64,000 nucleotides of DNA from Candidatus Thioglobus sp. MED-G25 (GTDB lineage: Bacteria; Pseudomonadota; Gammaproteobacteria; Arenicellales; UBA868), in contig NTKC01000003.1 in assembly GCA_002456995.1 (NCBI GenBank), forward strand, positions 39,801 to 103,800, given 5' to 3'. Below are positions 1 to 9,416 of the stretch, in pieces (within the stretch, counting starts at the first letter, position 1; each line of letters opens with the position of its first letter). The translations under genes were made by a program, and so were the position numbers. The notes below the pieces were generated by a model. It was not told the origin of the DNA and did no database searches. It saw only the letters and a list, made by a program, of their open reading frames with translations.

Positions 1-1
1 C

Positions 2-805
2 CACCTCACCCGCTATACGCAACCGGCACTCCTGACTCACTCTGTTGCCTGCCTGCGAGTATTCCAGGAACTCCTGGCCAGACCGATGTTGGCTGAAGCG
101 TCCGCCGGACACAGTTTGGGTGAATACACCGCACTGGTTGCTGCCGGGGCGCTGGAATTCAAAACCGCGCTTAACCTTGTCCACCACCGCGGCACGCTGA
201 TGGGAGACCATGGCGCTGGAGAAATGGAGGCACTTTCGCTTGGACTCAAAGAAGCTGAGTTGCTGGCAGAAAAACACTTGTGCAGCATTGCTGCCTGTAA
301 TCTACCGGACCAAACTGTTGTGGGTGGCCTTTCCGAAGATCTGGATAATCTAGTCGATGAACTGACTGAACAATTCCCCAACAAACGCAGTTCCCGACTC
401 AAGACGGAAGGCGCATTTCACACCTACTATATGGTTGAAGCAGCACGTCGATTCCGACTCATCCTCGACAAGGCTCCACTGATATCACCTCAGATTCGTG
501 TGCTCTCAAACTACACAGGCGGGTTTCATGATGACGATCCACTCATCATCAAATCACGCCTGTTCTGGCAGTTGACTAATCCTGTTCGCTGGCACGAAAA
601 CCTTATCACCGCACTGGGCAGTGGCCTTAATACTTTTGTTGAGTTCGGTGGGGGTATTGGCAAAGGTGATACGCCCGCCGACAAGAAACCCAATCTGGCA
701 GCCATCATCAAAAAAGCCACAAGAAAAGCCGACATGCCCCCGACTTACCATGCAGTGATCAATTGCGACACCCTACTGGAAACCGCCAGTCTTTTTTCCG
801 AGTAA
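2..805 (+). CDS. ACP S-malonyltransferase / acyltransferase-domain protein, 5' end cut off
   Basis: The reading frame is open from the first bases of the window, so the true start lies upstream. The protein has the acyltransferase nucleophile elbow GHSLGEY, preceded by a TQPALLTHSVA stretch typical of FabD-type malonyl-CoA:ACP transacylases, and the later GAFHTYYM segment that carries the catalytic histidine. The family loads malonyl or related acyl groups from CoA onto the phosphopantetheine arm of an acyl carrier protein. No fabH, fabG or acpP follows; the next gene is a convergent MFS transporter, so this is probably not the housekeeping fabD of a fab operon. It could be a stand-alone trans-acting acyltransferase. 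Family assignment is firm, specific substrate is not. Confidence 0.8.
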   Translation, partial: HLTRYTQPALLTHSVACLRVFQELLARPMLAEASAGHSLGEYTALVAAGALEFKTALNLVHHRGTLMGDHGAGEMEALSLGLKEAELLAEKHLCSIAACNLPDQTVVGGLSEDLDNLVDELTEQFPNKRSSRLKTEGAFHTYYMVEAARRFRLILDKAPLISPQIRVLSNYTGGFHDDDPLIIKSRLFWQLTNPVRWHENLITALGSGLNTFVEFGGGIGKGDTPADKKPNLAAIIKKATRKADMPPTYHAVINCDTLLETASLFSE

Positions 806-911
806 ATAATTCAGCCAAAATCACAGAGAATTCGATCTACGTCCTGTCGTCACAGTGCGAACGCAATAGCACGCTGAACCAATTCTCATAAATAAAATAG
901 TAGGGTCTATG

Positions 912-2126
912 TTACACGGTACGATGTTGCATCAGTCGACGACGCCTGCGGTCGAGCCATAGCGTTGCGGCAAAAGCAACCACAATCGCCGGTATCACCG
1001 CAAGGTTAATAGTCTCCCAGCCAAAGTGGTGGTGCAACAATCCGGACGTCACCGCGGTCATTGCGACGGTACTAAATATGATCAAGTCATTAAAGCCTTG
1101 TGTCTTTGCTTTTTCGGCTGGCCTATAGGCATCGGCAAGCAGTGTCGTACCCCCGACAAACAGAAAGTTCCATCCAAGCCCCAAAATAATCAAAGCTGAC
1201 GTGAAGTGAATCAAGCTCGACCCATTGAGATTGATCGTGACGCATACCGCTAATAGCAAAGTTCCTGTCACCATAATGCGAGTGACTCCAAAGTGCCGTA
1301 TCAGGTGCCCCGTAACAAAGGACGGTGCAAACATTGCCAGTATATGCCACATAATTACCGACGCCGAGTCAGGCAAAAGATAACCACAGCCTTTCATTTC
1401 TACCGGCGTTGAAACCATGATCAGATTCATCGAACCGTAAGCAACGGTGGCTCCGATAACTGCAACAAAAAACTCCGGTTGTCTGATGATTTGTGACAGT
1501 GGACGGGTAGCTCCCGAACGTTCCTCAATGGTGGGCATAGGGAGTCGGGCGAAGAATAAAAATAACATTGAGATGGCATAGAGCCCGACGAGCATGGAAT
1601 AGCTCCCGGCGTAAGGCACAGTTGCCACCATGTCCCAAGTCCAGATTGCGATTCCAGGACCGATAAATGCGGCCACGATACCCCCGGCCAAGACCCAAGA
1701 AATTGCCCGACTACGATATTCAGGTGTCGCAACATCTGCAGCCGCAAACCGGTAGTATTGGCCGAACGCATTGACGACTCCAATCAGCAACGAACCAATA
1801 CAAAAATAGAAAAATCCCCCATCAATGACCCCGGTCGTGATCCCGGTGGTGACAATGATCGCACCGATCACCCCAATCATCAGGCCGACATAAAATCCAG
1901 CCCGACGGCCAATTCGTTTCATTAGCATCGACGCAGGGAAAGTTGCAATCAGAGTGCCCGTAAACATACAGGCTACCGGCAATGTTGCCCACTGGGGGTG
2001 AGGTGCCAAAATAGCACCTACGAGTGATGCTGTCAGAATGATCAACGAACTTCCAGACATAGTCAGAGCCTGACAGCAGGCAAGAATCAGCACATTTGAA
2101 CGCATCCGATTTGTCGATTGATTCAC
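912..2126 (-). CDS. MFS transporter
   Basis: A 404-residue, very hydrophobic protein with about twelve membrane segments and a positively charged loop MKRIGRRAGFYVG between segments 2 and 3, the usual position of the MFS loop signature. It would sit in the inner membrane as a drug/metabolite exporter or a small-molecule importer; the substrate cannot be read from the sequence. It lies 107 bases downstream of icmF on the same strand and could be co-transcribed with it. It ends about 106 bases from the convergent acyltransferase gene; no obvious terminator hairpin is seen between them. Confidence 0.85.
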   Translation of the reverse strand: MNQSTNRMRSNVLILACCQALTMSGSSLIILTASLVGAILAPHPQWATLPVACMFTGTLIATFPASMLMKRIGRRAGFYVGLMIGVIGAIIVTTGITTGVIDGGFFYFCIGSLLIGVVNAFGQYYRFAAADVATPEYRSRAISWVLAGGIVAAFIGPGIAIWTWDMVATVPYAGSYSMLVGLYAISMLFLFFARLPMPTIEERSGATRPLSQIIRQPEFFVAVIGATVAYGSMNLIMVSTPVEMKGCGYLLPDSASVIMWHILAMFAPSFVTGHLIRHFGVTRIMVTGTLLLAVCVTINLNGSSLIHFTSALIILGLGWNFLFVGGTTLLADAYRPAEKAKTQGFNDLIIFSTVAMTAVTSGLLHHHFGWETINLAVIPAIVVAFAATLWLDRRRRRLMQHRTV

Positions 2127-2233
2127 GCAACAACCCCTTAATTGTATGAGCAGAAATTAAATTAATTCTTAAAGCCGGCACAACGGCCGGAGCAGAGCAA
2201 AAGAAAACTGAGTCAAGACTGCGACCGGGAATT

Positions 2234-5200
2234 CTACATGTTACGACGATACTTGCCACCAACTTCAAACAAGGCGTCGGTGATCTGACCAAGCGAACAG
2301 ACCCGGGCAGCGTGCATTAGTTCAGCAAATACGTTTTGATCTTCTAGTACAGCACGTTGTACGGCTTCAAGTGCCTTAACCGAAGATCCTGCATGTCGTG
2401 CATGGAATTCAGCAAGCCGCCTAAGTTGACTTTGCTTTTCTGACTCTGTACCCCGCGCCAGTTCCGTTGTTTCACTATTGTCGGTTTCCGGACCCAAGAA
2501 CATATTCACACCAACAATCGGATGACTACCATCATGTTTACGGTGCTCATAGTACAGTGACTCTTCCTGAATCTTGCCTCGCTGATAACCCGTCTCCATG
2601 GCACCGAGCACACCACCTCGATCAGTAATTCGGTCGAACTCTGCGAGCACGGCCTCCTCTACCAGGTCAGTCAGTTCCTCGATCACAAAACTGCCCTGAC
2701 TTGGATTTTCATTTTTTGCCAGGCCCCATTCCTTGTTGATAACCATCTGAATCGCCAGTGCCCGACGAACTGAGTCTTCGCTGGGCGTGGTCACTGCCTC
2801 GTCATTGGCATTGGTGTGCAGACTGTTGCAGTTATCGTAAACTGCAATCAGCGCCTGCAACGTTGTACGAATGTCGTTGAAGCTCATCTCCTGTGCATGA
2901 AGAGAGCGTCCTGACGTCTGGATATGGTATTTAAGTCTTTGACTGCGCTCATTCGCCCCATAGCGATCGCGCATCCCAATCGCCCAGATCCGCCTCGCGA
3001 CACGTCCCATAACCGTGTATTCCGGATCCATACCATTGGAGAAGAAAAAAGAGAAATTCGGTACAAACTGATCAACACTCATTCCCCGGGCAAGATACGC
3101 CTCTACATAAGTAAATCCGTTGGCCAGTGTCAGCGCGAGCTGAGTAAGCGGGTTCGCACCAGCTTCCGCGATGTGATAACCCGATATCGATACCGAGTAA
3201 AAATTACCTATAGAGTTATCGATAAAATACTGCTGTATATCTCCCATCATTCTTAAACTGAAATCGGTTGAAAAAAGACACGTATTTTGACCTTGATCTT
3301 CCTTGAGAATGTCTGCCTGCACGGTGCCGCGAACATTCTCAAGGGACCAGGAGAAAAGGTGCCGGTACTCCGATTCGTCCGGCTCTCGGCTATTGTCCGA
3401 GCGAAACCGGTCGACCTGCTGGTCAATCGCGGTATTCAGGAAAAAAGCGAGCACCGTTGGTGCAGGTCCGTTGATAGTCATGGAGACGGAAGTCTCCGGG
3501 TTACACAGGTCGAAACCATCATACAAAGCCCGCATGTCATCAAGCGTCGCAATGGACACTCCGGAAGTACCGACCTTGCCGTAGATATCTGGCCTTTGCG
3601 CAGGATCAGCGCCATATAAAGTCACAGAATCAAACGCCGTAGAAAGTCGCTTCGCCACCGTATCCTTGGACAGGTAGTGAAATCGGCGATTCGTTCTGAA
3701 TGCATCCCCTTCACCGGAAAACATGCGGGTAGGGTCTTCGTTTTCCCGCTTGAACGGAAAAACACCCGCGGTAAACGGAAATCGGCCCGGTACGTTTTCC
3801 AACATTAACCAGCGGAGAATGTCGCCATGGTCCTGATAGCGTGGCAGACTCACACGGGGAACTTTCGTACCAGACAAAGAGGTGTGCGTCAGTGGCTGAC
3901 TGATATCCCGGCCTCGAACTGAATAAACCAGAGATGACCCCGAGTAATCCTCGATCAGCTTTGGGAATGCCTGTAACTGTAGTTGAGAATCCTCACTCAG
4001 CGCCTTGTCCCGCTCAGCCACAAGATGCTGCAGTTCATCAGTATGCTTGCCTTGTTCCCGCAACATCCGGATGCCGGCCTGCAACTGCTGATGTTCGCGA
4101 GCAACCTGGGCCTGTCGCGCAGCCGTATCCCGGTAAGACCGGACCGCTTCTGCAATTTCAGAAAGGTAACGCTGACGGGATGGAGGCACAATACCGCGTT
4201 GATTAGACCCAGTGGATACCACAGGTTCCCGGTCCGGGCGGCGCGCAGGCAAACCTAAAGGTTCGAGCACTGCAAACAACTCGTGATAAAGCGACGTCAC
4301 GCCCTGATCGTTAAAGTTGGACGCCATCGTGCCATAGACGGGCATCTCATCGAGAGATTGGTCAAACGCTTGCCGGTTACGCTGTGTCTGTTTACGTACA
4401 TCCCGCAAAGCGTCTTCGGCACCCTTACGATCGAACTTGTTGATCGCAACAAAATCGGCATAGTCCAACATGTCAATCTTCTCAAGCTGAGTTGCAGCAC
4501 CAAATTCTGGTGTCATCACGTAGAGCGAGCAGTCAACCAGCGGTACGATCCCGGAATCACCTTGGCCGATCCCGGGTGTTTCAACTATCACCAGTCCGAA
4601 GCCTGCGCGCTTGGTTGTTTCAATAATCTCAGGCAGTTGCGGTGGAAGTTCCAGCCCCGAAGTACGCGTTGCCAGAGAACGCATGAAAACCGAAGCACCT
4701 TCGATGGCATTCATCCGGATCCGATCTCCCAGAAGGGCCCCACCAGTTTTTCGGCGAGATGGATCTATCGCCAGTACTGCAATTCTGAGTGAATCACCAA
4801 ATTCAAACCGTAATCTCAGGATAAGCTCATCTGTCAGTGACGATTTACCAGACCCACCAGTTCCGGTAATTCCAAGTACCGGGACAGAAATTTTTTTCTC
4901 ACTAGCAGCAGTACGCAATCCGTCAATAAACGATGCGGGTGCAGTCTCGTTTTCAAGTGCCGTAATCACTCTTGCAAGATCTTCAACCGATACGCCGTCC
5001 AGCTGATCGACGTCTTGAATTGTCTGTGTCGCGGGGTAGAAATGGGCCCGTTCGATCATGTCATCGATCATGCCCTGTAGGCCCAATGCGTGTCCGTCCT
5101 GAGGCGAATAAATCCGACACACGCCGTAATCCTGAAGTTCCTGAATCTCAACAGGAACAATCACCCCACCGCCACCGCCGAATACCCGAATGTCTGCACG

Positions 5201-5506
5201 CCCCCGCTGTGTCAGCATGTCAATCATGTACTTAAAAAACTCGGTGTGGCCACCCTGGTAGGAACTGACAGCGATGCCCTGTGCATCTTCTTCTACAGCG
5301 GCATCAACAATTTCCTGCACCGACCGGTTGTGCCCCAGGTGAATGACTTCCACGCCGGAGGACTGAAGGATCCGCCGCATGACGTTGATCGACGCGTCAT
5401 GGCCATCAAACAGGCTTGCTGCGGTGATGAATCGGACGCGGTAATCCGGTTCAAGCAACGGCGCCAGTGGTCGTTCCGAAGTAACAGCAGCCTGGCTCAT
5501 GAGCAT
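2234..5506 (-). CDS. icmF: Fused isobutyryl-CoA mutase IcmF (B12-dependent)
   Basis: A 1090-residue single-chain acyl-CoA mutase with three parts: an N-terminal cobalamin-binding domain (about residues 20-150, with the DGHDAS motif that supplies the cobalt-ligand histidine), a MeaB-like G-protein chaperone domain (about 205-420, Walker A GTGGSGKS at 215-222, NKFD at 356-359), and a C-terminal substrate-binding TIM barrel (about 520-1090). In the barrel the position of the methylmalonyl-CoA mutase Tyr is Phe (GVFPF, near 585) and the position of its Arg is Gln (DQGQN, near 740). This pair is characteristic of isobutyryl-CoA/n-butyryl-CoA interconversion rather than methylmalonyl-CoA. The start could be 5506 or the second Met at 5500; neither has a clear ribosome-binding site. 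A divergent MerR-type regulator and a palindrome lie just upstream. Confidence 0.93.
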   Translation of the reverse strand: MLMSQAAVTSERPLAPLLEPDYRVRFITAASLFDGHDASINVMRRILQSSGVEVIHLGHNRSVQEIVDAAVEEDAQGIAVSSYQGGHTEFFKYMIDMLTQRGRADIRVFGGGGGVIVPVEIQELQDYGVCRIYSPQDGHALGLQGMIDDMIERAHFYPATQTIQDVDQLDGVSVEDLARVITALENETAPASFIDGLRTAASEKKISVPVLGITGTGGSGKSSLTDELILRLRFEFGDSLRIAVLAIDPSRRKTGGALLGDRIRMNAIEGASVFMRSLATRTSGLELPPQLPEIIETTKRAGFGLVIVETPGIGQGDSGIVPLVDCSLYVMTPEFGAATQLEKIDMLDYADFVAINKFDRKGAEDALRDVRKQTQRNRQAFDQSLDEMPVYGTMASNFNDQGVTSLYHELFAVLEPLGLPARRPDREPVVSTGSNQRGIVPPSRQRYLSEIAEAVRSYRDTAARQAQVAREHQQLQAGIRMLREQGKHTDELQHLVAERDKALSEDSQLQLQAFPKLIEDYSGSSLVYSVRGRDISQPLTHTSLSGTKVPRVSLPRYQDHGDILRWLMLENVPGRFPFTAGVFPFKRENEDPTRMFSGEGDAFRTNRRFHYLSKDTVAKRLSTAFDSVTLYGADPAQRPDIYGKVGTSGVSIATLDDMRALYDGFDLCNPETSVSMTINGPAPTVLAFFLNTAIDQQVDRFRSDNSREPDESEYRHLFSWSLENVRGTVQADILKEDQGQNTCLFSTDFSLRMMGDIQQYFIDNSIGNFYSVSISGYHIAEAGANPLTQLALTLANGFTYVEAYLARGMSVDQFVPNFSFFFSNGMDPEYTVMGRVARRIWAIGMRDRYGANERSQRLKYHIQTSGRSLHAQEMSFNDIRTTLQALIAVYDNCNSLHTNANDEAVTTPSEDSVRRALAIQMVINKEWGLAKNENPSQGSFVIEELTDLVEEAVLAEFDRITDRGGVLGAMETGYQRGKIQEESLYYEHRKHDGSHPIVGVNMFLGPETDNSETTELARGTESEKQSQLRRLAEFHARHAGSSVKALEAVQRAVLEDQNVFAELMHAARVCSLGQITDALFEVGGKYRRNM

Positions 5507-5546
5507 TGGGATGGACGAGTGTGAGAAGGCTGATTATTTTAATTTC

Positions 5547-5560
5547 CGTTTACGTAAACG
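5547..5560. promoter_or_regulatory. Perfect 14-bp palindrome, likely MerR/LiuR-type operator
   Basis: CGTTTACGTAAACG is its own reverse complement. It sits in the 77-bp divergent region between icmF (-) and the MerR-type gene (+) and overlaps the -35 region of the latter. It resembles the ACGTAAACGT-type operators of LiuR regulators that control branched-chain acyl-CoA catabolism (from memory of that family). Binding by the adjacent regulator is inferred. Confidence 0.6.
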
Positions 5561-5577
5561 TCAATTAAAGCTATACT
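5549..5577 (+). promoter_or_regulatory. Predicted promoter of the merR-type gene
   Basis: A -10 box TATACT (5572-5577) lies 17 bases after a poor -35 TTTACG (5549-5554). Weak -35 elements under a bound MerR-type regulator are usual in this family. Transcription would start about at the ATG at 5584, so the mRNA would have almost no leader. Confidence 0.5.
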
Positions 5578-5583
5578 CTAACT

Positions 5584-6006
5584 ATGCTTTTAGTGAGCGA
5601 AAATGCGCGACAGGGCGACCCTGCCCAAGAGCAATTCTCAATATCCGAACTTTCCCAGGAATTCGATGTCACCACACGTGCCATCCGATTTTATGAAGAC
5701 GAAGGATTACTCGAGCCACACCGTCAAGGGCGGCAGCGTGTCTACTCCAGCAGGGACCGTGTACGCCTCAAACTGATTCTGCGCGGGAAGCGATTGGGCT
5801 TCTCGCTCAGTGAGATCGGCGACATCATCGATATGTACGACTCAGAACCTGGTGAAGTGGGGCAGTTACAGTATTTCATCGAAAAAATCAGTGTACGACG
5901 AAAGACGCTTAAGCAGCAGCGGAACGATATCGAAGTTACACTTAAGGAACTGGACGGCATCGAAAAACAGTGTCGAAAGTCCATGACTCACCTGGACCAA
6001 CCATAA
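5584..6006 (+). CDS. MerR-family transcriptional regulator, LiuR-like
   Basis: A 140-residue protein. Residues about 17-85 form a MerR winged helix (SISELSQEFDVTTRAIRFYE, then the GLLEPHRQG wing), followed by a coiled-coil dimerisation helix (about 90-130) rich in Lys, Arg and Glu. There is no cysteine cluster of metal-sensing MerR proteins. The length and the FDVTTRAIRFYEDEGLL motif fit the LiuR branch, which senses acyl-CoA catabolism. It is divergent from icmF, across a perfect palindrome, so control of icmF and itself is the natural inference. The chosen ATG at 5584 lies at the predicted transcription start and has no Shine-Dalgarno sequence; a GTG at 5593 in frame is an alternative. Confidence 0.85.
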   Translation: MLLVSENARQGDPAQEQFSISELSQEFDVTTRAIRFYEDEGLLEPHRQGRQRVYSSRDRVRLKLILRGKRLGFSLSEIGDIIDMYDSEPGEVGQLQYFIEKISVRRKTLKQQRNDIEVTLKELDGIEKQCRKSMTHLDQP

Positions 6007-6084
6007 CAACGAACCTGCCGGTGTTACGGTCTGTAGGCCCCAACCTGATCAGAATTACTGATTCGTTGCAGCCGACAGGCCAGT

Positions 6085-7143
6085 GTGGCTAAAACAATCA
6101 CAGCCAAAATACTAATCATGTCCAGCACAGGCACTCGCGTACTACTCGTTCTGGCTTCGGTTGTGATCGTGATTGCGGGTCTTAAAGCCGCCAGTACCAT
6201 TATTGTTCCGCTGCTAATGGCCCTGTTCATCGCCATCATTACAACACCGTTCATGCTATGGCTGACTGGCAAAGGCGTGCCCAAATGGGCTGCGCTGGGT
6301 CTCATTCTACTCGTGCTCGCAGGTTTCATCCTGACTGTCGGTTCACTAATCAGTTCGTCCGTAGACCAGTTCAGCGCTCTACTCCCCGCCTATGAAAGCA
6401 AGCTGCGTACGACCATAACGCTGCTGAGTGACTGGGCCGCCGGCCATAGCCTAACGGGATTCACCGGTGGCGAGTTCACGGTTGTTGATCCCAAGGCAGC
6501 TGCCCAGATTATCGGTGGATTGGTCGGCAGCCTCGGCAGAATCGTGGGTGACAGCTTGCTGATTTTTTTCACCGTCATGTTTCTTTTGGTCGAAGCATCC
6601 ACGATACCCAACAAGATCCGCGCAATCCTCTCCGACCCCGATACCACCCTGGAAAGGCTGTCTGAGTTCCTGAACGCTGTGAAGCAATACCTGGTGATCA
6701 AATCCCTGACCAGCCTGATTACAGGGGTGGTCGTCACCGCGTGGCTCTTTTTCCTAGGTGTCGATTTTGCTGTGCTCTGGGGCTCGATTGCCTTTTTTAT
6801 GAATTTCGTACCTTTTGTTGGCTCAATCATCGCTGCGGTCCCGGTGGTGTTCCTGGCCTTTCTCGATGCAGGCGTACAAGACGCACTGCTGGTGGCCGCC
6901 GGTTTCCTTGCGATCAACCTTGTGGTGGGTAACCTGATAGAACCCCGCTTCATGGGGCGAGGCCTGGGCCTCTCTACACTGGTTGTGTTCTTGTCACTGC
7001 TCTTTTGGGGGTGGGTCTTCGGCCCGGTCGGCATGTTCTTATCAGCACCTTTGACCATGCTGGTAAAAATCGCACTGGAGAGCGATCCCAGGAGCCGCTG
7101 GATTGCGATACTGCTGAGTAGCGGAACCCTGCCAAGGCAGTGA
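6085..7143 (+). CDS. AI-2E family transporter (TqsA/PerM-like permease)
   Basis: A protein of up to 352 residues with the AI-2E exporter-type layout: paired N-terminal membrane segments, a long amphipathic region (about 85-150), then a block of closely spaced membrane helices with the GSIAFFMNFVPFVGSIIAA motif and NLIEPRFMGRGLGLS, both conserved in this family. Members export small molecules or ions across the inner membrane; only some move autoinducer-2. The start is uncertain: GTG at 6085 gives the full length, while ATG at 6118 directly precedes the first membrane segment. Stands alone between the MerR gene and purB. Confidence 0.85.
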   Translation: MAKTITAKILIMSSTGTRVLLVLASVVIVIAGLKAASTIIVPLLMALFIAIITTPFMLWLTGKGVPKWAALGLILLVLAGFILTVGSLISSSVDQFSALLPAYESKLRTTITLLSDWAAGHSLTGFTGGEFTVVDPKAAAQIIGGLVGSLGRIVGDSLLIFFTVMFLLVEASTIPNKIRAILSDPDTTLERLSEFLNAVKQYLVIKSLTSLITGVVVTAWLFFLGVDFAVLWGSIAFFMNFVPFVGSIIAAVPVVFLAFLDAGVQDALLVAAGFLAINLVVGNLIEPRFMGRGLGLSTLVVFLSLLFWGWVFGPVGMFLSAPLTMLVKIALESDPRSRWIAILLSSGTLPRQ

Positions 7144-7240
7144 ACGAGTCAGGAATCTGTCGTCTGCGGAGGTTTGTCCAACTGATAAAGCCCGCCGTTG
7201 TGTTAGTATTCCCGCGCCTGATGCTGACTCGATCGGCTCA

Positions 7241-8656
7241 ATGACTGTCTCAGAATCTTCACCACAGACGATCACGGCCCTGAAGGCCCTGTCGCCCCTT
7301 GATGGCCGCTACGCCAGCCGTCTGGCTCCCCTCAACGATCTGTTCAGCGAATTCGGATTGATCAAACAGCGTGTTGAAATTGAAGTGCGCTGGCTTGAAC
7401 AGCTTGCCCGTACACCGCAAATCCAGGAGGTACCTCCGCTTACTGATGATGCCTGCGCATTCCTCGATCATATTGTTGCTGACTTCTCTGTAACCGACGC
7501 AGAACAGGTCAAGGCAATCGAATCCAGAACCAATCATGACGTCAAGGCCGTGGAATATTTTCTCAAGGAAGCCGTTAGCGGTAAGCCGGAGCTTCAAGAA
7601 GTCTCTGAGTTCATCCATTTTGCCTGCACATCCGAGGACATCAATAACCTGGCTTATGCTGTTATGCTGGATAAAGGCAGAAACAACATCTTGCTACCGC
7701 TGATCGATCAAATGATCCAGGACCTGTCTGAGCTGGCTAGATCAACTGCGGGTCAGCCTATGCTTTCCAGAACCCACGGCCAGGCAGCGAGCCCGACTAC
7801 GCTCGGCAAGGAATTGGCTAACGTAACGGCTCGTTTGCTGACAGCACAACAAAAACTAGCGGACGTGCCGCTGTATGGGAAAATGAATGGGGCTGTCGGT
7901 AACTACAATGCGCACCTTGCAGCGTACCCTGATGTCGACTGGCCAGCATTATCACGCAATGTAGTGGAATCGTTCGGTATCCAGAATCAACCGTTGACCA
8001 CACAGATTGAACCCCATGACTGTATCGCAGAACTGTGCCATGCACTGATGCGCCTCAACCTGATCGTGCTGGATCTCGATCGTGATCTGTGGGGCTATAT
8101 CTCGCTCGGCTATTTTAGTCAGCGCCTGAAGGATGGTGAAGTTGGCTCCAGCACCATGCCACATAAAGTTAACCCAATAGATTTCGAGAACTCCGAAGGC
8201 AACATTGGTCTTGCAAATGCAATGCTGGGACATCTCGCAGAAAAACTGCCTGTCAGCCGCTGGCAGCGAGACTTAAGTGATTCAACCGTGCTCCGTAATC
8301 TTGGCAGTGCACTGGGTTACTCGGTACTCGCACTCGATTCCTCAGAACGGGGCCTCAAGAAACTTCAGGTGAATCCCGATCAACTGCGGGACGATCTGGA
8401 CAATGCCTGGGAGGTGCTCGCCGAAGCTGTACAGACAGTCATGCGCCGACATGGCATCGCCCAACCCTATGAGCAACTCAAAGTACTGACCCGCGGTCGT
8501 AAAAAGATCACCGCTGAGTCACTCAGAGCGTTCATTGATGGTCTGTCTCTACCTGCAGCCGTCAAAGATGAGTTAAATCAACTGACTCCTGCCCGTTATA
8601 CTGGTAATGCACAACAAACTGCCGAACAGTTCTTAAGTAACGTTACCGGCAATTGA
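7241..8656 (+). CDS. purB: Adenylosuccinate lyase
   Basis: A 471-residue fumarase/aspartase-superfamily enzyme. It carries the signature SSTMPHKVNPIDFEN with the flexible catalytic loop, TSEDINNLAY, and the catalytic-histidine region RTHGQAASPTTLGKE. It removes fumarate from SAICAR and from adenylosuccinate, two steps of purine and AMP synthesis, in the cytosol. Length matches the longer proteobacterial PurB form. The N-terminus LKALSPLDGRYASR is also typical. The pseudouridine synthase gene follows 28 bases later on the same strand. Confidence 0.96.
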   Translation: MTVSESSPQTITALKALSPLDGRYASRLAPLNDLFSEFGLIKQRVEIEVRWLEQLARTPQIQEVPPLTDDACAFLDHIVADFSVTDAEQVKAIESRTNHDVKAVEYFLKEAVSGKPELQEVSEFIHFACTSEDINNLAYAVMLDKGRNNILLPLIDQMIQDLSELARSTAGQPMLSRTHGQAASPTTLGKELANVTARLLTAQQKLADVPLYGKMNGAVGNYNAHLAAYPDVDWPALSRNVVESFGIQNQPLTTQIEPHDCIAELCHALMRLNLIVLDLDRDLWGYISLGYFSQRLKDGEVGSSTMPHKVNPIDFENSEGNIGLANAMLGHLAEKLPVSRWQRDLSDSTVLRNLGSALGYSVLALDSSERGLKKLQVNPDQLRDDLDNAWEVLAEAVQTVMRRHGIAQPYEQLKVLTRGRKKITAESLRAFIDGLSLPAAVKDELNQLTPARYTGNAQQTAEQFLSNVTGN

Positions 8657-8684
8657 TGGCTGCAGCTGATACACCGCACTGAAC

Positions 8685-9413
8685 ATGAGCGGTATCCGAT
8701 TGTCGAAACTGATGGCCGAACGTGGACTGTGTTCACGCCGGGAGGCCGACCGCCTGATCGAAAAGGGCCAGGTTCTTGTTAATGGCCAAGTCGTCGACCG
8801 CCTGGGCTCTCGATTCGATCCAACCGTCTGCATTGCTTTAACACCAGAAATTCAGAGAGAACGTCTACGTCTTGTGACCGTACTGCTCAACAAACCGCCC
8901 GGCGTGGTTTCGAACCAGCCGGAAAAGGGCTACCCGGAAGCCGCTTCGCTGATTACCCGAGGAAATCTTCAGCGTCTAGCGGGCCAGACGCCCCGAGAAC
9001 CTCCTTCCGTAAAAACCCTGCACGTTGCTGGGCGACTTGACATTGATTCCAGTGGTCTGCTCGTCCTAACTCAGGATGGCCAAGTTGCACGGCAACTCAT
9101 CAGTCCAAATTCAGTCATCGAAAAAGAATATGTCGTCCGCTTGACCGAACGGGTACCCACTGCCGCGCTCGCCCGGATGCGCGGAGAACTGACACTGGAC
9201 GGACGTCTTCTGAAGCCGGCCCTGATCACACAGACAGACGATCGGACCCTGCATTTAGTACTTCAGGAAGGACGCAAAAGACAGATACGGCGAATGTGCG
9301 ACCTTGTCGGACTTCGGGTTCATTCTTTGGTTCGTGTGCGCATAGGTCGGGTTGGTCTTGGAGATTTATCCCGCGGCAGATGGCGCTACCTTGATTCCGG
9401 CGAGGTGTTCTGA
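8685..9413 (+). CDS. RsuA/RluB/RluF-family pseudouridine synthase
   Basis: A 242-residue enzyme with an N-terminal S4 RNA-binding domain (about 4-55, RLSKLMAERGLCSRREADRL) and a pseudouridine synthase domain. The catalytic aspartate is in GRLDIDSSGLLVLTQDG and the GRKRQIRRMCD motif lies near residue 205. The family isomerises a single uridine in rRNA. Overall pattern and the LLVLTQDG/QIRRMC forms look closest to RluF (23S rRNA), but RluB, RluE and RsuA share these motifs, so the target base is not assigned. Only three bases separate it from pyrD. Confidence 0.88.
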   Translation: MSGIRLSKLMAERGLCSRREADRLIEKGQVLVNGQVVDRLGSRFDPTVCIALTPEIQRERLRLVTVLLNKPPGVVSNQPEKGYPEAASLITRGNLQRLAGQTPREPPSVKTLHVAGRLDIDSSGLLVLTQDGQVARQLISPNSVIEKEYVVRLTERVPTAALARMRGELTLDGRLLKPALITQTDDRTLHLVLQEGRKRQIRRMCDLVGLRVHSLVRVRIGRVGLGDLSRGRWRYLDSGEVF

Positions 9414-9416
9414 GCT

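Noticed and set aside
4283..4792. Long + strand frames opposite icmF (also opposite secA, ftsI and murE)
   Set aside because: They mirror the codon pattern of the real genes on the other strand and have no ribosome site.
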